This document shows, in pieces, positions 1-7,999 of a DNA stretch of 64,000 nt (position 1 is its first letter; each line of letters opens with the position of its first letter). Origin of the DNA: Deltaproteobacteria bacterium (GTDB lineage Bacteria; Myxococcota_A; UBA9160; PR03); NCBI GenBank assembly GCA_035063765.1, contig JAPSFT010000021.1, forward strand, positions 1-64,000, given 5' to 3'. The notes below the pieces were generated by a model. It did not search any database. It worked only from the letters and a program-made list of their open reading frames with translations, and was not told the DNA's origin. The translations under genes and the position numbers were made by a program.

Positions 1-45
1 CTACCTTGCCGCCCTCCCCGCCCCGCCGCCCCCGCGGCGACCTCA

Positions 46-121
46 GCCGACGTAGCTCAGCTGGTAGAGCAGCTGATTCGTAATCAGCAGGTCACCGGTT
101 CGAATCCGGTCGTCGGCTCCA
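46..121 (+). tRNA. tRNA-Thr (anticodon CGT)
   Basis: The 76-nt sequence folds as a complete cloverleaf. The acceptor stem pairs GCCGACG (46-52) with CGTCGGC (111-117), followed by T and an encoded CCA. The anticodon stem GCTGA/TCAGC encloses the loop TTCGTAA, with anticodon CGT at 79-81, which reads ACG (Thr). The T arm carries GGTTCGAATCC. The 3' end of a tRNA gene is a usual attachment site for integrative elements, and conjugation genes begin 5 kb downstream. I did not find a second copy of the tRNA 3' end in the window, so a role as attachment site is inferred. Confidence 0.97.
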
Positions 122-533
122 TTGTTTCGCAGACTTACGGCGGCGATGATAAGCCTCAACGCCGCCAGGTAAGCTTCAGGTAAGCACTCGGCGCCAAACA
201 GACGAGGGGGACCGAAGGACCGCGAGTGGAACGAGATCAGGCCAGCCCGCCTCATCTCGTAGGCGAGAGCTCGCGACGGTTCACTAAAGGCTCGACTAGA
301 TCGTCCAGTGGAATTCCTGACGTCGTCGCGCATGAGAATGCGTGAACATCGGGCGCGCTTCGCAGACTACACCATATGCTGTTGGTCAAAGCTACGGCCT
401 GAGCTTGGTGAAGCTGTGGCGCGGGAACTAGGCAGCGCCGCCAGACCTTAGACGTAGTCGAGCGACGTCTCGGCTAGGTGGCGGCACGCTGGGCTGGGGG
501 CATTGGGCCAGCGCTGCTACCACTTCCCCGCGT
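122..533. other. gene-free stretch after tRNA
   Basis: No supported reading frame is present. The minus-strand frame that covers the tRNA is an artefact. This is where a left attachment junction would lie if an element entered the tRNA-Thr gene, but I see no convincing inverted or direct repeat that marks it. Confidence 0.4.
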
Positions 534-1418
534 ATGGCAGGGGTGATCTACCAAGGCAGCAAGCACGAGGGTCCGCTCCCGGCCGGCGTGGTGAGCATCG
601 CCGACCTCCGCCGTTTGTTCTCCGAGCTACAAGCGAAGGCGCAGGAGATCGGCGAGAAGACGGCCAATGGGCTGAAGCGTCCGCCGGACCAATCGGAGGA
701 ACAGTTCCAGGGATATCAGAACTGGGTTCGCCAGCTCTTCGCCGTAACGTTCGCCGTGAACGGCGGACGGGGAGAGCAGGCAATGTATTTTTCAGCGGAT
801 GCCCTGGACCTCGAAACACTTCCTGAACCCATCGAGTCGATTCACTTCGATACCTCAGTCATGCACAAAATGGCCGTTCAGCGCGATCCGCTGGACCGTG
901 CCGCTATCTTTTTCGACTTCCGCCGGCCTCCGCTCATCGACCTGAGTAACGTCTCGGGAACTCCACCGCCCAACAACAGCTCGTATTTCGTGATCGGCGC
1001 GAACTCGACCTGGGTTTCAGCGGTTCACGAAGCAATCCTAAAGATCATCTCGCGCCGGCAATCGCCGCTGCGTTCAATGATCTACAGGCGCCATGCGTAC
1101 GACGCTTTGCTCGTCGTTCTCGGCCTTCCGATGTCGCTCTGGGCAAGCGCGCGGCTCGGCGCGCTCTTTGACTCCTTTGCCCAGCACGCGCAGCCACTGC
1201 CGGGACTAATGCGCGTCTACTTCTTCCTCTTGGCTCTTCTCACGTTCCGCCTGCTGTTCAGCGTCGCGCGATGGCTGTACCCGTACATTGAGTTGGAGGG
1301 ATCGCGAATCCCAGGCATGAAAACCCGACTCCTCTTCCACGCAGTTGTCCTGTCGACAGTCGCGCGATTCGCGTACGACGTCGGCGCTTGGATCCTGCGA
1401 GGAGCGGCTGTGCCATGA
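534..1418 (+). CDS. hypothetical membrane protein
   Basis: A 294-residue protein of unknown function. The first 180 residues are soluble and contain no motif I recognise. Three hydrophobic segments follow at about residues 188-210, 225-246 and 268-288, so the protein is probably anchored in the inner membrane by its C-terminal third with the N-terminal domain in the cytoplasm. The stop overlaps the start of the next gene by 4 nt (ATGA), so the two are translationally coupled. It is the first gene of a five-gene run that ends with HNH and HEPN-like genes, which suggests accessory or defence cargo; that is inference. Existence of the gene is fairly secure because no alternative frame gives a coherent protein. 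Confidence 0.7.
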   Translation: MAGVIYQGSKHEGPLPAGVVSIADLRRLFSELQAKAQEIGEKTANGLKRPPDQSEEQFQGYQNWVRQLFAVTFAVNGGRGEQAMYFSADALDLETLPEPIESIHFDTSVMHKMAVQRDPLDRAAIFFDFRRPPLIDLSNVSGTPPPNNSSYFVIGANSTWVSAVHEAILKIISRRQSPLRSMIYRRHAYDALLVVLGLPMSLWASARLGALFDSFAQHAQPLPGLMRVYFFLLALLTFRLLFSVARWLYPYIELEGSRIPGMKTRLLFHAVVLSTVARFAYDVGAWILRGAAVP

Positions 1419-1702
1419 GTGAGCGCGCGATCTTCTTCTTAGCGGTGCTCTTGCTTGCTGTCGCGTATTCGATCGTTGCCGGTTCAATCGGCAAGGCTGT
1501 AGGTAGCCTGGTTCTCGTCGTACCGGTTTCGATAGCGCTGGGAGCGATCGCACTTTGGCTCGGACAGCAGATCGCCGGATTCGCCCGCGGCGTTCGACAA
1601 ACAAGCGCCCAAGCTAGGACGCCGGTTAGTGTGTGGCGCCGGCTAACGCTCTCGCTCTTGATCGGCATTTCGATCTGGCTACTCGTGAGCAGGTCCTACT
1701 AG
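1415..1702 (+). CDS. small hypothetical membrane protein
   Basis: A 95-residue, almost wholly hydrophobic protein with membrane segments at about residues 5-22, 28-50 and 76-92. I chose the ATG that overlaps the preceding stop (ATGA). It is preceded by GGAG at 1400-1403, which fits a ribosome site, and the upstream in-frame ATG at 1388 lies inside the previous gene. Function unknown. Together with its neighbour it may form a small membrane complex; this is inference from the tight coupling only. Confidence 0.65.
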   Translation: MSERAIFFLAVLLLAVAYSIVAGSIGKAVGSLVLVVPVSIALGAIALWLGQQIAGFARGVRQTSAQARTPVSVWRRLTLSLLIGISIWLLVSRSY

Positions 1703-1861
1703 AAGGGCTGCACCTGGAGGAAAGTTGGTTCGCGGCCCTCCCCCCAAGGGGGCGGCCGGGTTGCGCATCAATCAACTAGGCCTAGCCTTCGCCGCGCCCT
1801 CCTTCGCACAAGCCCGTGAGGGCCGGTTCCCCTCCTGCTCCGGCCAAGGGCTACGAACGAT

Positions 1862-2527
1862 ATGCAAGGCTCGGTCAGTCCCTGGCCGATTCGCGTTGGC
1901 GTCATCGGCTCGGGGATCTGGTTGCTGTTCTTCCTCGCCTACGCGAGTTGGCAGCACGCCGCAATTCCGACCATGGAGCCGAACGAGACCGGCGATTTCC
2001 TAGCCGGTTGGTTCGCGCCGCTTGCCTTTCTCTGGCTCGTCGTCGGCTACTTGCAGCAATCGAGCGAGCTCCGATTGCAAGTCGAGGAGCTTCGCCTTCA
2101 GGTCGCTGCGACTCAACAAATGGCAGCCTCAGCACTCGCGCGCGACAAGCGCGATGACCTCCTAGCCCAACCGATATTTGTGATGGGTCAAGCACGACGC
2201 AAGGGCGATGGCCCGATCTTCGAGTTTCAACTCACCAACCAAGGTGCCGAAGTAACACACGTGACCCTTGGCGGCGTCACGGGCAGCCTGAAGCTTGCGG
2301 ACGCATCACGCCAGGTCCTTCAAAAGGGAAGCTCACTCCAGATCGCCGTGCAGGAAGCAGGTATGGGTTGGTTCGAGATTTCGTACACAGATCTGCAACA
2401 GAAACGGCGATCCGCCTGGTTCCTGTATGACCGAAGCCGCATCTATGCTCGTGAGTTAGGGGAAGGGCCGATGTCTCCAGAAGACACGGGCGAGTGGCTC
2501 CGATCAAAGGCCAAGGAGGTGCAATGA
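1862..2527 (+). CDS. hypothetical membrane protein with coiled coil
   Basis: A 221-residue protein. Two membrane helices at about residues 10-29 and 48-64 are followed by a short coiled coil (about 65-95, rich in Gln, Leu and Glu), then a soluble beta-rich domain of about 110 residues. The topology resembles small membrane-bound sensor or anchoring proteins, but I recognise no family. The end overlaps the next start (ATGA), so it is coupled to the HNH-type gene. A gap of 160 nt separates it from the gene before. Base composition of this gene and the next two is visibly less GC-rich than the conjugation genes downstream, consistent with separate acquisition. Confidence 0.7.
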   Translation: MQGSVSPWPIRVGVIGSGIWLLFFLAYASWQHAAIPTMEPNETGDFLAGWFAPLAFLWLVVGYLQQSSELRLQVEELRLQVAATQQMAASALARDKRDDLLAQPIFVMGQARRKGDGPIFEFQLTNQGAEVTHVTLGGVTGSLKLADASRQVLQKGSSLQIAVQEAGMGWFEISYTDLQQKRRSAWFLYDRSRIYARELGEGPMSPEDTGEWLRSKAKEVQ

Positions 2528-3471
2528 CCCGTGAGCAGACGCCGCGAGTCTATCGACTTCGAGACAATCAGCCGGTTGTCTGGTTTCATCGATCGCTGTC
2601 GAAGTCGAATCAGTTCTGCCTCTACTGTGCTCGTCCACTGGGTGACGGCACCATCACCTCGGACCGCGAGCACGTGATCGGCCGTTCCTTCGTGCCCGAT
2701 GGATCATTCGGCGATGGCAAGGCTTTCAACTTCATCTTCCGCGCATGTGTGAAGTGCAACGCCGAGAAGGCAAACGCCGAACGACACGTTTCAAGCGTTA
2801 CATTGTGGGTCTCGCCGGCTCGCTCGGATCCGTCGATCGACCAAATCGCGCGCCGCAAAGCATCGCACGACTTCCATCCCGTCGAACGCGGCAGGCTCGT
2901 GTCTGATGTGCGCAGCGAGACGTCCTTCTCGTTCGGGAGTAACGGCCTCTCAGGCACTGTCGGGCTCGTCGGGCCGCCCCCGCTTGATCCCATAGCCGTC
3001 AAACTGTTGGCGTATCGCCAGACACAAGCATTCTTCTCGCTGGTGACAAGCACAGATCCACTTCGGGCCGAGGGAACTCGACTGCTGCCCACCGAGCATT
3101 GGTGGTTCGGTCAATACTTTCTTCACGCCGACTGGGGCAATACCTGGCTTGTTGAGCTCGCGCGGCGAGTCCGAGGCTGGTCCCGCCATGTCAACATTGT
3201 GTCAGCCGAGGGCTACTTTCGTGCGCTTCTAGCCCGAGACGGGGCAGGGAGTGGAGAATGGTTCTGGGCACTCGAATGGAATAAGAGCCTGCGGACCATC
3301 GGCGGCATCGGAGGCCCTGAGGCACAGCCCCGAATATTCAACGATCTCCCTGACCTTGGATGGATGGTTGTTGAGCCCGGCACGCGCATCCGAGCCGAAC
3401 GAGCTCTTGCGCCAGGTGATGACGATTTGTTTGCTGATCCTGAAGACGAGACGGATATATCCGGGGGCTGA
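2524..3471 (+). CDS. HNH-endonuclease-like protein
   Basis: A 315-residue protein with an HNH-type zinc-bound nuclease signature near the N-terminus. A CxxC pair (C32, C35) is followed by DREHVIG with H50, then CVKCN (C74, C77) and a further N/H-rich stretch to about residue 88. The order C2 - H - C2 - N/H is typical of HNH enzymes that cut DNA with one metal ion. The remaining 220 residues are unrecognised. I chose ATG 2524 over the in-frame ATG 2494 because AAGGAGGT lies just upstream and the start overlaps the previous stop. Placement between membrane proteins and a HEPN-like protein suggests an anti-phage or abortive-infection role, which is inferred. Confidence 0.7.
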   Translation: MTREQTPRVYRLRDNQPVVWFHRSLSKSNQFCLYCARPLGDGTITSDREHVIGRSFVPDGSFGDGKAFNFIFRACVKCNAEKANAERHVSSVTLWVSPARSDPSIDQIARRKASHDFHPVERGRLVSDVRSETSFSFGSNGLSGTVGLVGPPPLDPIAVKLLAYRQTQAFFSLVTSTDPLRAEGTRLLPTEHWWFGQYFLHADWGNTWLVELARRVRGWSRHVNIVSAEGYFRALLARDGAGSGEWFWALEWNKSLRTIGGIGGPEAQPRIFNDLPDLGWMVVEPGTRIRAERALAPGDDDLFADPEDETDISGG

Positions 3472-3474
3472 AAC

Positions 3475-4140
3475 GTGTTCTTGTATTTCGTGCAGCTTCT
3501 TGAAGAACTCGACTCTGTAACCGACCTGACCCGATCCGTAGCCTCTGGCTTTGGACAGAGCCAAACACCGCGGAGGGAGGAGCTATCGAACCTCCGCCAA
3601 CGTCTGGCGAACCTCAGAGATACTCTGCCAACCGGGCTCAAGCACTATGAAGAGCTGAATAGGTGCGTTTGGATTCTGGGCAAACTTTGCTCTCAGCCCA
3701 CCTCCGATCCCCAGCACGGGCATGTTTGGTCGGTGGAGGTGGCGCTGGTTCAACTGCGAAGCGACCTCCTTCAGTGGGCCCGGCAGCCAGAAAACTACGA
3801 TAAGGAGCTCGTGGGCGCGATCGCGAATCTGCTTCTGCGGCGAGAGTACGACTCAGCCATTCGCAAGGCGTTCCTCATACTGACCGAGCGGATGCGAGCG
3901 CAGTTTGGCGCTCCTGCCACAGTGGACGGCGAGGATCTCGTGAACCACGCGTTCGGCAAGCAGGCGTCACCTTCGCTGCCGGAACCAACGCGCGTAGCCC
4001 TGCGAAATCTCTTCGCCGGTGTCTACGTACTCTTTCGAAACCGGTTCTCTCACCAGCACGTAGCGCCGACGTTCGCTGAAACGGACGCGGCGATTGGTGT
4101 TGTCAACTGGGCACTCCACGAACTCGACAAGCTGCCCTAG
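3475..4140 (+). CDS. TIGR02391-like protein with HEPN-type RNxxxH motif
   Basis: A 221-residue protein with a GTG start 3 nt after the HNH gene stop. The second half matches what I know of the TIGR02391 (Ymh) family: an AxRKAFxxLxxRMR-like helix at about 128-142, the segment DGEDLVNHAF at 151-160, then FAGVYVLFRNRFSHQH. In that segment R188-N-x-x-x-H193 fits the RNxxxH catalytic motif of HEPN ribonucleases. HEPN proteins often cut RNA in abortive infection and toxin systems. The first 100 residues are unassigned. The family match is by eye; whether it is an active RNase is inferred. It is the last gene of the run and meets the XRE gene tail to tail. Confidence 0.7.
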   Translation: MFLYFVQLLEELDSVTDLTRSVASGFGQSQTPRREELSNLRQRLANLRDTLPTGLKHYEELNRCVWILGKLCSQPTSDPQHGHVWSVEVALVQLRSDLLQWARQPENYDKELVGAIANLLLRREYDSAIRKAFLILTERMRAQFGAPATVDGEDLVNHAFGKQASPSLPEPTRVALRNLFAGVYVLFRNRFSHQHVAPTFAETDAAIGVVNWALHELDKLP

Positions 4141-4166
4141 GTCCGCGGTCGCGACGCGAGGCACCA

Positions 4167-4769
4167 CTACAGCGGTGAACCAATCTCGTTCTCTAGGAAC
4201 GCCTCGGCCGCAGCGCTCCCACCTCGCGAACGAATAAGAGATGCTCGCACCCGCGCCTCAGCTTCCTGCTGAGTCTTCCCCGAAGCAGGCCAGAGGCTGA
4301 TCTGCCGAGCCTCTCTTGTCTTACCCCTGGCAGAGCAGTACCAGAGACCGTAACTCTCCTGCACCGAAATCAGGTCGTAGTCATCGATTGTCGGAAACCG
4401 GGGTTCGGTCGGGCAAGGTCGATCAGACCACCCTCGCGTGTAGCCGCATTCGAACTCCTCGAGTTCGCAATCGCCATACTCATGCGGCACGAAGGTTCGC
4501 TGGACCAAGAGTGCGCCGCAGTGTGGGCACATGAACTGCTCTTCGATTGCGGCGAGGTCTTCTGTAGACAAGCCACGTGAAAGCTCGCTCACGTGGAGCC
4601 CGAACGCGCTCGCCAGGGCGAGGAGGGTTTGCTTCTGAGGGCTCGACTCTGCGGTCTCGATCCGCTGTATCTGGCGCAAGCTGACGCCGCTCGTTGCGGC
4701 TAAGTGTTCCTGGCTCCAGCCACGCCGCTCCCTTTGAAAGCGGATTCGCTCGCCAGCCGGTGTCGACAT
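4167..4769 (-). CDS. XRE-family regulator with zinc-ribbon-like C-terminal domain
   Basis: A 200-residue protein. Residues 8-62 form a Cro/C1-type helix-turn-helix (GWSQEHLAATSGVSLRQIQRI is its core). A second domain carries CPHC (about residues 80-83) with later Cys residues in the ECGY and RPCP segments, resembling a zinc ribbon. I chose the ATG at 4769 because GGAGGTGAG precedes it on the minus strand; the longer upstream frame has no coding character. The gene is divergent from the alpA-traF-relaxase operon across a 340-bp gap, so it is well placed to repress that operon and its own promoter, as many ICE regulators do. This regulatory role is inferred. Confidence 0.8.
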   Translation of the reverse strand: MSTPAGERIRFQRERRGWSQEHLAATSGVSLRQIQRIETAESSPQKQTLLALASAFGLHVSELSRGLSTEDLAAIEEQFMCPHCGALLVQRTFVPHEYGDCELEEFECGYTRGWSDRPCPTEPRFPTIDDYDLISVQESYGLWYCSARGKTREARQISLWPASGKTQQEAEARVRASLIRSRGGSAAAEAFLENEIGSPL

Positions 4770-5108
4770 GGGCTCACCTCCGTGGCGCACAGTCTGCCGG
4801 CAAGGGTGGTACATCACCACGTCATCCTTACGACATGCGAGGCGGCGGAGCCCTGCTGTGTTCTGCGCCGTGAGCTCCTCGAGATGGCTGGCACCGCCCC
4901 AATCGACCTGCAGGCCGGTTGGCCGGCGAGAGAGCCATGCAGAACCAATCGGGTTGGCGGTCGATTGATCGCCATCGGCAACCAGACCCGGGTCGGAAAT
5001 GCGTAGGCCGAGCGTTTCACCCTTCTGCGAACTCCTATTCGGCGAGTGAGAGCTCGTTGAGCTGGAGAGCGTGACCTCCGACTCGGCACGTCCTTTGCTC
5101 TCAGCAGC
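4770..5108. promoter_or_regulatory. divergent promoter region of XRE regulator and transfer operon
   Basis: A 339-bp gene-free region between two divergent regulators. It must hold the promoter for the minus-strand XRE gene and very likely the promoter for the alpA-traF-relaxase genes. I could not pick a clear -35/-10 pair by eye in this GC-rich sequence. A short inverted pair around ACCAATCGGGTTGGCGG (about 4943-4959) could be an operator half-site, but this is weak. Confidence 0.4.
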
Positions 5109-5345
5109 ATGCCTATGCCGGGACTGGTCACAGAGCACGAGGCCTCGGTGATCTTGGGCCTCAGCGTGCGGACGCTCCAGAAATGGAGGCTTCAGGGCAA
5201 CGGGCCGCGGTTCGTGAAGCTCGGCCACGCTGTCCGCTACGACCCGGCTGAGCTCGAGCACTACATCGACAGTGCGCGACGGCGCTCGACTTCCGACGCT
5301 GGATCGGGCCAAGGCGACGGTCAAACTCTCCACCAGCGGGCCTGA
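5109..5345 (+). CDS. AlpA/excisionase-type helix-turn-helix protein
   Basis: A 78-residue DNA-binding protein of the MerR-like AlpA/excisionase group. The core reads EHEASVILGLSVRTLQKWR, followed by GPRFVKLGHAVRYDPAELEHYI, the classic helix-turn-helix plus wing of this family. Such proteins act as directionality factors or as transcription activators of integrative elements. It is the first gene of the transfer operon, 3 nt before traF. An alternative start lies two codons downstream (MPGL); no strong ribosome site distinguishes them. The last 20 residues are low complexity. Confidence 0.85.
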   Translation: MPMPGLVTEHEASVILGLSVRTLQKWRLQGNGPRFVKLGHAVRYDPAELEHYIDSARRRSTSDAGSGQGDGQTLHQRA

Positions 5346-5348
5346 GGG

Positions 5349-5912
5349 ATGCAGGTGGCTCACCGTGCTCGGTTCTCGCGTCGACTCCGCCGTACTGCAG
5401 CTGCCTACGCAACCTTGCTGACGACCGCGGCCATGCACGGAACCTCGTCGTTGGGCCTTCGCTTCAACTGGACCTTCTCCGCGCCGGTTGGTATCTACCG
5501 CGAAATCCCCGGCCCGTCCCGGTGCGGCGACCTCGCGCTTCTGTGCTTGCCGTCCGATCTAGAAAGCTTGGGGCGCGCGCGCCGCTACCTCTCGGCGGGC
5601 AACTGTGGACGCGGAAGCAGCCCGGTCCTCAAGCAGGTCGTCGCACTGCCGGGCGATGAGGTGGAGGTACAGCAGAACTTCTTCGCCGTGAACGGTCGGA
5701 TGCTCGACCGCTCAGAGCTTCGCGAAGTGGACAGTCTCGGGCGACCGCTCGCGCACGTTCCGCTCGGACATCGCAAGGTGCCGGACGGCGAGGCATGGGT
5801 TCTCGGGATCCACCGAGATCGCAGCTGGGACAGTCGCTACTTCGGCCCCATTCCGATCGAGAGCATCGTCGTACGCGTCGAACCGCTCCTCGTCTTTGGA
5901 CGGAGCGACTGA
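5349..5912 (+). CDS. traF: conjugative transfer signal peptidase TraF (S26)
   Basis: A 187-residue serine peptidase of the S26/TraF group, which in RP4-type systems processes and cyclises the TrbC pilin. The motif SAPVGIYR (S45 as likely nucleophile) corresponds to the SMPxGxY box, and LKQVVALPGDEV contains the predicted general-base lysine (K94). A hydrophobic N-terminal segment (about residues 15-30) would place the active site in the periplasm. It lies 3 nt after alpA and its stop abuts the relaxase start. The likely substrate, TrbC, is encoded 31 kb away at 36.4-36.7 kb. Confidence 0.88.
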   Translation: MQVAHRARFSRRLRRTAAAYATLLTTAAMHGTSSLGLRFNWTFSAPVGIYREIPGPSRCGDLALLCLPSDLESLGRARRYLSAGNCGRGSSPVLKQVVALPGDEVEVQQNFFAVNGRMLDRSELREVDSLGRPLAHVPLGHRKVPDGEAWVLGIHRDRSWDSRYFGPIPIESIVVRVEPLLVFGRSD

Positions 5913-7868
5913 ATGGCGCCGCGAGGTCCTCGGTCTACTCGCCCGGGGACCGTTCAGCCGGACGCCTCGCGCGCTCCCGATCACGCGCACCTCCGAGGGC
6001 ACAAGCGGAGCGCCGAGCTTTCGTCGCTGACCCTTGGGCAAACGCGCGAGGGGCCGCCCATTCCGGCGCCCGACGGCCTCAAAATGCGGCTTCGGCCGTC
6101 GCGGATCGCGCGTGAGGAGAGCGGCCACCCCGCGCGCGCCCTGCGCCGCGTGTCAGCGCAACTCGGGGGGCGCCGCGCGCGCGGGCGGCGCGGGTCCGCG
6201 CCAGCCTTCCTTTCATCGCCGTCCGCGCTCCAGCAGCGAAGTCTCGTCAAGGTTTCCTACGCGCGAAACAAGGGACGAGGGTCGTGGAGAGCCCAGGGTC
6301 GGTACCTCAGCCGGACGGGCGCACAGCGGGAAGGCGGGAAGGGACTCGGCTTCGACGCCATGCGAGACGACGTCGAGCTTCCCGACCGACTCGATGCCTG
6401 GCAGAAGGCAAGGGATCAACGCCTCTGGAAGATGGTGGTGTCGCCGGAGGCGGGTGACCGCGTCGATCTCCGCGAGCACGCGCGCCGTCTCGTGATGCAG
6501 GTGGAGGCCGACCTCGGAACCAAGCTGCAGTGGGCTGCGATCGACCACCACGACACGGATCATCCCCACGTACACATCGTCGTCCGTGGCGTCGACGAGA
6601 AGGGCAAGCCCCTCCTCATCTCTCGCGATTATGTGCGTTCAGGGATCCGGGTGCGTAGCCAAGAGCTCTTGACTCGAACCCTGGGCCACCGTCACGAACT
6701 CGATCGGAAACGCGAGCGGGAGCAGGCGATCCACGCTCAGAGGGTCACGGAGATAGACCGCTCTCTGCTCGGCAGAGCCGGTCCCGACGGGGTCATCTCG
6801 TTCGAGGACCCGCCGTCCGCCTCCGCGGCCAGTCAAGAGCGTCGCCTCCACGATCTACGACGACTTCACTATCTCGAAAGACTTGGCCTCGCCGAGAGGA
6901 TCGACTCCAAGCGCTGGCAGCTTTCTCCTGACATCATGCCCGCCCTCCGGCAGATCCAGGTCGCTGGCGACATCCAGAAGAGCCTGGCCCGCTCGTACGC
7001 GCTCGTCACCGATCGTCACGCGCCACTCGTGTTCACGCGCATGGAGGCTGGCGTCGAGGTGACGGGGCGGATCGCTGGCGCCGGCCTGGACGAGGCTCGC
7101 GACGAGCCGTTCCTGATCCTGGAGGGGACTGACGGCAACCGCCACCTGGTGCCCCAGAGCGCCGAGATCCTTCGCGTGCGGGAGCAAGGCCGGCTGCGAC
7201 CTGGCTCGGTCGTGACCCTTCGTGCTCGCGCTTCCGGTCGCGGCCGGGGCCCCCAGCGTACGGAAATCATCGAGCACGGACGCCTCCGGGATCTGCGGCG
7301 GACCGAGACCGGCAGCACGGCCCTGGATCGCGATGCACTTCGTTCCATCCGGCAGACCGGCTCGCTCCCGCCGGCGATCGCAACCGGCGGACGCGGCTTT
7401 TTTCGTCAATGGCGTTCGGCTGTGCTGGCCCGTGGCCGTGTCCTCGAGCGCGAGGGACTGATCCGGCCCATCGAGACCGGAGCGCTCGGACGAACCTACG
7501 AGATCTCGGAAGGAGCAGAGCGGATGGTCGAAGCCAGGATGGACGATCGCGGGCGCATACCGACGAACCTTCGCGAGCTCGAGCGCAGTCACGGGAAGGA
7601 GATCGAGCTTGCTCGGGCGCGAGCAGGCCTTGCCTACCGTGGCGAGCTCGTCGCGTATGCCACGAGCGACGACGGCACCTCCTACGCGGTTCTGGACACG
7701 GGACGACGACTCGCGGCAGTGCCGACCGACCGGCGGGACCTCGAGGTCGGCCACGCGGTGCGCGCGCGTGCGCAGGCCGTGACCGACGAAGAGAGCCGGG
7801 AGCGACGCCGCCTCGCCTGGGTCCTCGACGACATCGAGCATGAGCGTGACCGCGGCCGGGGACGCTGA
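5913..7868 (+). CDS. conjugative relaxase (DUF3363/RlxS type)
   Basis: A 651-residue relaxase that would nick at oriT and pilot the DNA strand. The three-histidine metal site is clear: HHDTDHPHVHIVVRG with H212, H217, H219 and H221. An RYLSRTG segment at about 130-136 is a candidate for the tyrosine motif. The first 105 residues are Arg/Pro-rich and probably unstructured. Residues 270-650 fit the DUF3363-type C-terminal region of relaxases from Tn4371-like elements. The start directly follows the traF stop (TGAATG). The stop codon lies inside the first copy of a 25-bp repeat that recurs 1.17 kb downstream. Assignment as a relaxase is secure; the oriT it acts on is only a candidate at 11.9-12.0 kb. 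Confidence 0.92.
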   Translation: MAPRGPRSTRPGTVQPDASRAPDHAHLRGHKRSAELSSLTLGQTREGPPIPAPDGLKMRLRPSRIAREESGHPARALRRVSAQLGGRRARGRRGSAPAFLSSPSALQQRSLVKVSYARNKGRGSWRAQGRYLSRTGAQREGGKGLGFDAMRDDVELPDRLDAWQKARDQRLWKMVVSPEAGDRVDLREHARRLVMQVEADLGTKLQWAAIDHHDTDHPHVHIVVRGVDEKGKPLLISRDYVRSGIRVRSQELLTRTLGHRHELDRKREREQAIHAQRVTEIDRSLLGRAGPDGVISFEDPPSASAASQERRLHDLRRLHYLERLGLAERIDSKRWQLSPDIMPALRQIQVAGDIQKSLARSYALVTDRHAPLVFTRMEAGVEVTGRIAGAGLDEARDEPFLILEGTDGNRHLVPQSAEILRVREQGRLRPGSVVTLRARASGRGRGPQRTEIIEHGRLRDLRRTETGSTALDRDALRSIRQTGSLPPAIATGGRGFFRQWRSAVLARGRVLEREGLIRPIETGALGRTYEISEGAERMVEARMDDRGRIPTNLRELERSHGKEIELARARAGLAYRGELVAYATSDDGTSYAVLDTGRRLAAVPTDRRDLEVGHAVRARAQAVTDEESRERRRLAWVLDDIEHERDRGRGR

Positions 7869-7889
7869 GCCAGGCCCGGCGGTATACTG
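7865..7889. repeat. 25-bp direct repeat, copy 1 (left flank of cargo gene)
   Basis: The sequence CTGAGCCAGGCCC, one variable base, then GCGGTATACTG is repeated at 9030-9054 with a single mismatch (G here, C there) and continues as GCGC in both after a one-base indel. This copy includes the relaxase stop codon. The repeats bracket a gene not expected between relaxase and coupling protein. Confidence 0.85.
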
Positions 7890-7999
7890 GCGCGTCTAAG
7901 AGTTCAACTAAGCGAGAGCCCGGATGCCTCTTCGGCGCAGAGCCTCACCGTCACGCGTCTCACGGACCCGTTCTGGAACCCGAGACGCGCTGTGAGAAT

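Noticed and set aside
46-121. Right-hand attachment repeat matching the tRNA-Thr 3' end
   Set aside because: I looked for a second GGTTCGAATCCGG-type segment and did not see one; a computed search could still find a shorter copy.
43-333. Minus-strand frame across the tRNA
   Set aside because: It is the well-known false translation of a tRNA complement (ends ...DRIRTGDLLITNQLL).
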